The notes beneath the pieces were generated by a model. That model did not search any database and was not told the origin of the DNA. It saw only the letters and a list, made by a program, of their open reading frames with translations. Positions 57,348-64,000 of a stretch of 64,000 nt of DNA are shown here, in pieces. Source of the stretch: Miscanthus floridulus (lineage: Eukaryota; Streptophyta; Magnoliopsida; Poales; Poaceae); the NCBI RefSeq assembly GCF_019320115.1, contig NC_089598.1, positions 82,666,059 through 82,730,058 of the forward strand, read 5' to 3'. The stretch's first letter is position 1. Each line of letters begins with the position of its first letter. Made by a program: the position numbers and the translations under genes.

Positions 57348-60300
57348 CTATAACAACAAACGACGAACCGAGCTAGCTGGAACACACAGCTTGTTAGCGC
57401 GAAACAGGAACCCGTCCTGTATGTGAAATTTGCCCCATGGTTTGCCATGAATACAATGGGCAAAAGCATCTTTAAAATCAGCATCATCCACATATTGATC
57501 CTTCACAGTTTGCAGGCCAAAAATTTTAAAATCTAACTGTGATAGCATGGTATAGCGACGAGACAAAGCATCAGCAATAACATTTTCTTTCCCGCTCTTG
57601 TGTTTAATAATGTAAGGAAAAGACTCAATGAATTCTACCCATTTAGCATGACGACGGTTCAGGTTTGTTTGGGTACGAATATGTTTTAAAGCCTCATGAT
57701 CAGAATGAATTATAAACTCGCGATGCCAAAGGTAGTGCTGCCAAGTATGCAAAGTGCGCACTAAAGCATAAAGCTCCTTATCATAAGTAGAATAATTCAA
57801 GCTAGCACCACTTAATTTCTCGCTAAAATAGGCAACAGGTTTTCCTTCTTGTAACAAAACAGCACCTAGCCCAATACCGCTAGCATCACATTCAAGCTCA
57901 AACACTTTAGTAAAATCAGGCAACTGCAAGAGAGGAGAATTGGTTAACTTATCTTTCAAGGTGCTGAACGCAACCTCTTTCGAATCACTCCAAGCAAAGG
58001 GGACATCCTTCTTTGTAAGCTCATGTAGAGGCGCTGCAATGGAGCTAAAATCACGAACAAACCTGCGGTAGAAACCTGCAAGGCCAAGAAAGCTTCGAAT
58101 TTGTGTGACCGTCGTCGGTGTAGGCCACGCCCGAATGGCATCGATCTTGCTGCTATCCACCTCAATGCCCTGTAGAGTAACAACATAGCCAAGAAACGAG
58201 ACACGTTGTGTGCAAAACATGCATTTTTCGATGTTAGCAAATAAATTGGCCGCACGCAACGCATCAAAAACAGCACGCAAATGGTCTAAATGCTCTTCCA
58301 TAGACTTGCTGTAAATAAGGATATCATCAAAATAGACAACTACAAACAATCCTATGAAGGGCCTCAGAACTTCATTCATCAAACGCATAAAAGTGCTGGG
58401 AGCATTCGTCAAACCAAACGGCATAACCAACCATTCATATAACCCAAATTTCGTTTTAAAAGCCGTTTTCCATTCATCACCTAATTTCATGCGAATCTGA
58501 TGGTAGCCACTACGCAAATCAATCTTAGTAAAAATAATGGCACCACTAAGCTCATCTAGCATATCATCAAGGCGTGGTATAGGATATCGGTAGCGAATGG
58601 TAATGTTATTAATAGCACGACAGTCTACACACATACGCCAAGAGCCATCTTTCTTTGGAACAAGTAACACAGGAACAGAGCAAGGGCTAAGAGACTCACG
58701 AATATAACCCTTGTCAAGCAACGCCTGTACCTGTCGCTGGATCTCCTTTGTCTCATCCGGATTTGTACGGTACGGGGCGCGGTTCGGGAGCTGTGCGCCG
58801 GGAATGAGGTCGATCTGGTGCTCAATGCCACGAAGTGGTGGAAGGCCTGGTGGCAAATCTTTTGGAAAGACATCAGCGTACTCCTGCAAAATGTTAGCAA
58901 CAGCAGGGGGAATATCCAAAGACGGTGTATCATCAAGGGAAACGAGCACACGAGAGCATATAAGGGCATAGCATGGCAAAGTAGCATCGTGTAACTTATC
59001 AAAATCAGCACGTGTAGCAAGCAAAACAGGAGCATTTAACTTGATTTCAGAATTAACAGAGGTCGATGGTGCAAGTTGTTTAGCAGTTTTAGCAGCTCGA
59101 GCAAGATCATCTTTAAGAATTTGTTCAGGTGTCATTGGATGTATAATTATTTTTTGACCCTTAAACATGAGAGAATAGTGATTGGAACGACCATGATGCA
59201 AGCTATCAGTATCATATTGCCAAGGTCGCCCAAGTAACAGAGAGCATACTTCCATGGGAATAACATCACAATCGACAAAATCAGAATAAGCACCCATGGA
59301 GAAAGGAACACGGACCGAACGAGTAATTCTAATTTTCCCACCATCATTAAGCCATTGAATGTGATATGGATGTGGATGCTTACGAGTGGGTAAAGACAAC
59401 TTCTCAACCAGCGCGGTACTCGCCAAATTGTTGCAGCTGCCGCTGTCGATGATGATGCGAATGGATCGCTCTTGCACAACGCCCTTGGTATGGAAAAGAG
59501 TGTGTCGCTGATTCGTCTCAGGCGTAGCGACCTGTGTACTAAGAACACGCTGCACAACAAGACTTTCATACCTATCGGCGTCGTCCGGGTTGACATGTAC
59601 GTCTGTCTTTGCTGCATGGTCAGTGGCAAGCATAGCGGGTTGAATATCGTCAGAATCACTAGCGGAAGAATACTCACCATCGTCACGAATGAGCAAGGCA
59701 CGCTTGTTCGGACATTCCCGAGACACATGGCCAAATCCTTGGCAACGAAAGCACTGAATATCCCGTGTGCGGCGTGTGGAAGGAACTGCACCTGTGGACG
59801 GAGGAGTACCTGCAGAAGTGGCTGCCCGCTCACGTGGTGTAGTGGTGGGTGTGGACGGTGCAGGGGGCGCGGGTGCTGAACCGGATGTCGAGCTTCGTCC
59901 TGCAAAAGAGTTAGAATATGGCTTCGAGCGGCGTCCCTGTATTTGACGTTCAGCTTTGCAAGCAAATTCAAATAATGTGGTCATATCATAATACTCTTTG
60001 TAATCAAGTATATCCTGAATTTCACGGTTTAAACCACCACGAAAACGTGCCATAGCAGCATCGTTTTCCTTAACTAACCCACACCGAATCATGCCTTTTT
60101 GCAATTCCTGGTAATAGTCCTCTACAGATTGTGAACCTTGCTGAAAACATTGCATTTTATTAAGCAAATCGCGAGCATAATAAGAAGGTACAAATCTGTA
60201 TCGCATAGCAGCTTTTAATTGATCCCATGTGGTTGGAACTGTAGCGGGATGTTTTTGTTTATATTCACGCCACCAAATTAAAGCAAAATCAGTAAATTCA

Positions 60301-60770
60301 CTAATAGCAGCTTTAACTTGAGAATTAGCAGGAATATCATGGCATGAAAATTTCTGGTCGACTTCTAATTCCCAATCAAGATATGCAGCAGGATCATATT
60401 TGCCATTAAAAGATGGAATTTTAAATTTTATCTTAGCAAAAGAATCATTACCGGGACGGCGTGGCACACGGCGAGCGCGGCCTTGACGGTCTCCACCGTC
60501 CTGCTCCGTGTCACCAACATAATCGTTCTGGAGATCTGCGACCAGCGTGCTCAATGAGTCGAGGCGTGACACGATGGTGTCGAGCGTGGTCTTGGTGGCT
60601 GTCTGCGAGAGGTCTAGCTGATCGAACCGCTCGTTCGACGTAGTGACCGTGGAATCCATCCGTTCATGCATCGTCTTGATGTCGGTGGCAAGTCCATCAA
60701 TCTGTGTCCGCATGTCCTGCAGCTCATCCTTCACGTCGTCGCCGTCGCCTGCCATGGTTAGCGCAAACAC
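57348..60770 (-). CDS. CRM gag-protease-RT-RNase H polyprotein, ended by one in-frame TAG
   Basis: 1140 residues from Met at 60770; a second Met at 60755 ([12 protein letters not shown]) is the more typical start. Order: coiled-coil N-terminus (residues 10-90), gag core ([30 protein letters not shown]), zinc knuckle [17 protein letters not shown] (about 345-361), protease [16 protein letters not shown] with [14 protein letters not shown] and [12 protein letters not shown], RNase [21 protein letters not shown] and [10 protein letters not shown], then the tether to integrase. All catalytic residues that I can see are intact. The frame ends at TAG 57348-57350, where relatives have glutamine; integrase continues in the same frame beyond it. 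Confidence 0.9.
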   Translation of the reverse strand: MFALTMAGDGDDVKDELQDMRTQIDGLATDIKTMHERMDSTVTTSNERFDQLDLSQTATKTTLDTIVSRLDSLSTLVADLQNDYVGDTEQDGGDRQGRARRVPRRPGNDSFAKIKFKIPSFNGKYDPAAYLDWELEVDQKFSCHDIPANSQVKAAISEFTDFALIWWREYKQKHPATVPTTWDQLKAAMRYRFVPSYYARDLLNKMQCFQQGSQSVEDYYQELQKGMIRCGLVKENDAAMARFRGGLNREIQDILDYKEYYDMTTLFEFACKAERQIQGRRSKPYSNSFAGRSSTSGSAPAPPAPSTPTTTPRERAATSAGTPPSTGAVPSTRRTRDIQCFRCQGFGHVSRECPNKRALLIRDDGEYSSASDSDDIQPAMLATDHAAKTDVHVNPDDADRYESLVVQRVLSTQVATPETNQRHTLFHTKGVVQERSIRIIIDSGSCNNLASTALVEKLSLPTRKHPHPYHIQWLNDGGKIRITRSVRVPFSMGAYSDFVDCDVIPMEVCSLLLGRPWQYDTDSLHHGRSNHYSLMFKGQKIIIHPMTPEQILKDDLARAAKTAKQLAPSTSVNSEIKLNAPVLLATRADFDKLHDATLPCYALICSRVLVSLDDTPSLDIPPAVANILQEYADVFPKDLPPGLPPLRGIEHQIDLIPGAQLPNRAPYRTNPDETKEIQRQVQALLDKGYIRESLSPCSVPVLLVPKKDGSWRMCVDCRAINNITIRYRYPIPRLDDMLDELSGAIIFTKIDLRSGYHQIRMKLGDEWKTAFKTKFGLYEWLVMPFGLTNAPSTFMRLMNEVLRPFIGLFVVVYFDDILIYSKSMEEHLDHLRAVFDALRAANLFANIEKCMFCTQRVSFLGYVVTLQGIEVDSSKIDAIRAWPTPTTVTQIRSFLGLAGFYRRFVRDFSSIAAPLHELTKKDVPFAWSDSKEVAFSTLKDKLTNSPLLQLPDFTKVFELECDASGIGLGAVLLQEGKPVAYFSEKLSGASLNYSTYDKELYALVRTLHTWQHYLWHREFIIHSDHEALKHIRTQTNLNRRHAKWVEFIESFPYIIKHKSGKENVIADALSRRYTMLSQLDFKIFGLQTVKDQYVDDADFKDAFAHCIHGKPWGKFHIQDGFLFRANKLCVPASSVRRLLL

Positions 60771-61999
60771 AAAACCGATGCCAAAATAGGGTGTAACGGT
60801 TCACAAGGCGCTCACACTAGTGCTGTTATCAATGTCTTATCCGTTCTTACCTAGCACACAGGGGCGACCCACAACCGACCGGAGGAACTCGTGAAAGATT
60901 GGAGCAGCGATTGCCTGGGAACAAAGTCAGCTCGTCGTAGAACTATGTGGAGTTCTGGGTAGGCCGCACTCAAGTCAAGGATTAGCAATTAACGAATGCA
61001 GATTAGCGAATGTTCAATAAGTATCCAAAGTACAAGTCACAAGTGCTGGCTAAGACGTGTCCTAGACGTAGCGCAACAAGGTGAAACAAAGGACGATGGA
61101 AAGAACTCACAGAACAAGCAAATAGCCCGGATTTTTCTTTTTTTCCAAAAGGTACTAGTAGGAATCCACTTTTTTTTTGCACTATTTTTTTTTTATATTT
61201 TTCTCTGAACAAGGATCACAAAAGATGCAACCACAAAAATTGGCACCTACAACTGAGGTGTTATGTGGCCTACAGAAAAACAACACGTTCTCTGAAAAAC
61301 GTGCAAAACCCTTGACAATTTTTTTTCTATATTTTCCTGAATTTTTTTGGGGATTTTGACGAAACCAAACAGACCGAAGGTGAGTTTGGGTCGGCTCCAA
61401 ATGGTGTCGAGATGCTCCACAAAAAATTTCAGATTTTTCTGACAAACGAGCGAAAAGTTATGCCTGTTTTACCGAAGGTATCTCAAGTTATGTTTTTCGG
61501 AAGGCACAACACGGCGGCGGCAGTTAGGGCAAAGCGTCCCTAAACTCCAACACCGATCACAGGATCAATCGTCCCTGTGACTAACAGTAGTAGGTAGGCG
61601 CCAGATGATGTAAGGAGGGCTGCGATGCAGGAGAAATAACAGCGGCTGGCAACCTATCTAGGGTTAGCGCGGCGGCGAGAGATCACACAAGGCGGCTAGC
61701 GGGGGCAAGTCGAGTAATATGGTGGCTTCGACTTGTTGTTTGGGAACGGTGGGTGGGATAGCGGCGGAAACAAAGAATAGCAACGGTGCGGTTGAACTAC
61801 GACCACGAACACAATCCTAAACCAGCAACAAGACTCGACCACGGAAACAAACTCAACAATGCGAAACTGGAACGAAATTGCAAAGGCACAAAGGTTGATA
61901 GGACAGCGGAAAGTAAAATATTTTTTTTTGGCTTTTGTGGACTCTAGGTAATGAACAAATATGAATCGAGAAAACACTCGATAAAGCTCACCGATCAAC
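60771..61999 (-). other. CRM 5' untranslated leader
   Basis: About 1.2 kb between primer site and gag with poly-T/A runs (61135-61340) and no credible frame. Long leaders are usual in CRM elements. Confidence 0.65.
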
Positions 62000-62016
62000 C
62001 TGGAAATCTGATACCA
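62000..62016 (-). other. Primer-binding site of CRM element
   Basis: Minus strand TGGTATCAGATTTCCAG, two bases inside the LTR. TGGTATCAGA pairs with the 3' end of initiator tRNA-Met. Confidence 0.85.
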
Positions 62017-62018
62017 CT

Positions 62019-62624
62019 TGATAGAAGGGGAGTGCCCGATCTTTCGGTGAGTGGAGATAATTTCGATCTGGTGGAACTAGACCCTCACGATCCGACTACG
62101 ACGAGCGAACCCGAAGCGCCAATGCAATCGCTGAACCAACTCCCGATGGTTACCAACCTCGCCGGTGCGAGATCAGCCTGATCACGAAGATCGTTTCCTG
62201 CACGCAATCGAAAAATGAACAAGAAAAAGACGCGAGCAATCACAATTATCGCTCGAAGGTGGAGTTCTGAATCACACAAAGACGGCGCGGAATTGCCGTG
62301 TTCGAGAGTACCTAAAGCTAGATGTAAAACAAAACTCCAGTTGTAAACAAAAGGGACTCCGACTAAATAAAGGGGGCGCAGCCCCTAGAGTCCAGATCGA
62401 CGGCAGGAGGGGGGGCGCCACCAGGGGAAAGGCGGCGGCTCCTAGCCCTAGGCGCCCACCTGGGCTGCCCTGTTGGGCCATCTTCTTATTCCGCTGGCCC
62501 TTCGTTCCTTAACAGCATGATGAAGTTTAATTCTCTCGCACGGGCCCGAGTGATTGGCCCTAGATGATCAACTGGAGGCGCCTGAGGTGCTGCTGGTGTA
62601 GATGTACTCGTGGTGTCCTCATCA
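62019..62624 (-). repeat. 5' LTR of CRM element
   Basis: Nearly identical to 55656-56262; one base shorter (CCC for CCCC near 62450). Confidence 0.92.
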
Positions 62625-64000
62625 CTCGGTGTTATGCCCTAAACCAACTACTAAATTATGTCATGAGCATCGTGTTTGTGTAATAATGCATGTGATAGAA
62701 GGTGTTGATCAATTTCTTGTAGCCTAAAATAATCAATAAAAATGTTAAATCAATGTTGATGCAATAGCTCATGTATATCAAGTAGGGTTTAAAACCAATT
62801 TTTATTAAGCAAAAATACTATAGAACATGTGTGTGATACTTAAATAAAGTTGGAAGTGCAAACTTTATAGATGACAATGAAACACTTACTGTTGAAAAAT
62901 AATATTGCTTAGTAATATTTTCAATAGCTTAGAAATGCAATTTGAAATAGAGTTCAACTCAAAAAACTTGGAAAATTCTAGGCTTGTGTAGAGATGGTCA
63001 TTGCTAAGTTTAGCAATTTATTTATAGAGATTGGGTTAGAGGGTGATGCGGTGTTTTAGCTCGGCTAAGCAACCTCATGTATCAGTTTGATCATGGTGAA
63101 GTCGGTTTTGGTTAAGAGGCAATGGTTTAGTGGTAGTCGCTGCTTTAAAATCTAGGCACAGCACGTTCTCGGGCTAGCCCTCTAGGCTAGGTGTGGTCAC
63201 CAAACCGTGCTGGCATGCCATCATAGCGTTGGCGCACTCTACGTGCTCATGCAGGCTACCATGCTTGGCCAGCCTGGTCGCCCTGACCTGACCGCGAGGA
63301 GCCACCATTGTTGTGGCTTGCCCGGTTGAGCGGCGCTGCCCCTACCCGCGCGCTGCCACACTGCCAACCCACCTCACGCCACAACGTAGCCACTGCTGCT
63401 GCTGTCGCATCACGTCGTGCTCACCCCTACCCACTGCATCGCACTGCGTCACCTGCCGCTGCACCACGCTACGTCGTTGGCCCGCTTTGATGCCGCGCGC
63501 ACGAGGCCAGACCACCGTCGCCATGCCATTTATGGCACTACAGCGCACAGGCCACGCAGGTCGTGAGCATGCACGCCTATCGGTTAGCATTTGGCCATAG
63601 GCCGCGCTGGTCGCGTCAACTATGTCCCACCAAGGCTCGCCTCGTCGAGTCACCGGCCGCACCCTGTCTCTCTCTCTCCTCTCTGCCGTCGAGCTGCGCC
63701 AACACGACTGCCTACGAGGGGTCATCTCCCATCAATTCCATGCACCCATAGTTTCATCCTCATAGCCTCTCATCAACCACCCCCACCCCGCCTTGATTAC
63801 GGCCGAGCCGAGCTCCAATTTTAGAGCTTTACTCACGCCACTGCACCATTAAGGCCTAGCCCGCCTCACCGTGGCCAGCTCCAACCTTGCCATCTTATGT
63901 CGAATTGACCGCATCACTAGCCCCACTTAGAACCCCTTTTCGTCATGTGCACCCAAGTCGTAGCCCTATAGCTGCCTCCACGCCGCTGACACGGCCGTGT

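Larger units (their letters stand above)
55656..62624 (-). mobile_element. Complete CRM-lineage (centromeric) retrotransposon, 6969 bp
   Basis: LTRs at 55656-56262 and 62019-62624, TSD CTCGG at 55651-55655 and 62625-62629, a PBS matching initiator tRNA-Met, a polypurine tract and one long gag-pol frame with a single stop. The pol frame runs into the 3' LTR, and its C-terminus has GPITRARAREL, the CR-motif type tail found in CRM chromoviruses of grasses, which concentrate at centromeres. By eye the LTRs differ at about eight positions plus one 1-bp indel in about 607 bp. Confidence 0.88.
55642..64000 (+). repeat. Start of a third Del-like LTR (element B), interrupted by CRM element
   Basis: 55642-55655 (TATAACACCCTCGG) joined to 62630 onward (TGTTATGCCCTAAACC) restores the palindromic LTR start TAACACC...GGTGTTA seen in the other two Del LTRs. 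A GC-rich island begins near 63150, as in those copies. It continues past the window end. The first dinucleotide is TA rather than TG. Confidence 0.6.

Noticed and set aside
59147..59971. 274-codon minus-strand ORF
   Set aside because: Alternative frame over the CRM gag-protease region; the true frame is the 1140-residue polyprotein.

Overview
The window looks like transposon-rich intergenic DNA of a panicoid (probably andropogonoid) grass. Three things point there: CACTA elements with TTTGCCGAGTG subterminal repeats, a foldback element with CTTGTTTAGTT-type ends, and several grass-type Ty3/gypsy lineages (Tat, Del/Tekay, CRM). Only one gene looks like an ordinary host gene: a three-exon class III peroxidase at about 37.97-39.16 kb on the minus strand, with one frameshift near its signal peptide. 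I saw no tRNA, rRNA or CRISPR and no satellite arrays.

Layout. 1-5216 is the 5' part (minus orientation) of a Tat-lineage retroelement: a 1.28 kb LTR, a gag, no pol, and a convergent coiled-coil accessory ORF. 5217-9713 reads as the right part of a CACTA-type element carrying an unrecognised membrane-protein-like gene fragment; its right end lies inside an intron of the accessory ORF of a second Tat element. That second element (9714-19307, minus) has a decayed gag-pol with a 472 bp LTR and had itself landed in the TNP2 transposase gene of another CACTA. The rest of that CACTA (19308-26541) holds the TNP2 C-terminus and a second gene with a Transposase_24-like domain and a Ulp1-like protease domain. 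It abuts a third CACTA (26542 to about 29720) that carries five exons of a HECT E3 ligase gene (UPL3/UPL4 type).

30511-34905 is a solo LTR (4.4 kb, TSD GCCCT) of a Del/Tekay family. 35332-36549 is a complete small CACTA (TSD GGA). 37151-37707 is a TIR element containing a long hairpin, followed by the peroxidase. 39.3-46.0 kb is AT-rich, non-coding and full of old duplications. 46672-55641 is a Del/Tekay element with a 4.8 kb 5' LTR and a pseudogenised gag-pol that breaks off in integrase. The break is the start of another Del-like LTR (55642 to past the window end), itself interrupted by a complete CRM-lineage (centromere-type) retrotransposon, 55656-62624, with TSD CTCGG, nearly identical LTRs and a single in-frame stop in its polyprotein.

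The most interesting signal is inside the Del/Tekay LTRs. Two diverged copies (the solo LTR and the 46.7 kb LTR) both keep a small split reading frame whose differences are largely silent, whose one-codon indel preserves frame, and whose putative splice junctions join in the same phase. It may be an LTR-encoded acidic, cysteine-containing micropolypeptide that I do not recognise.
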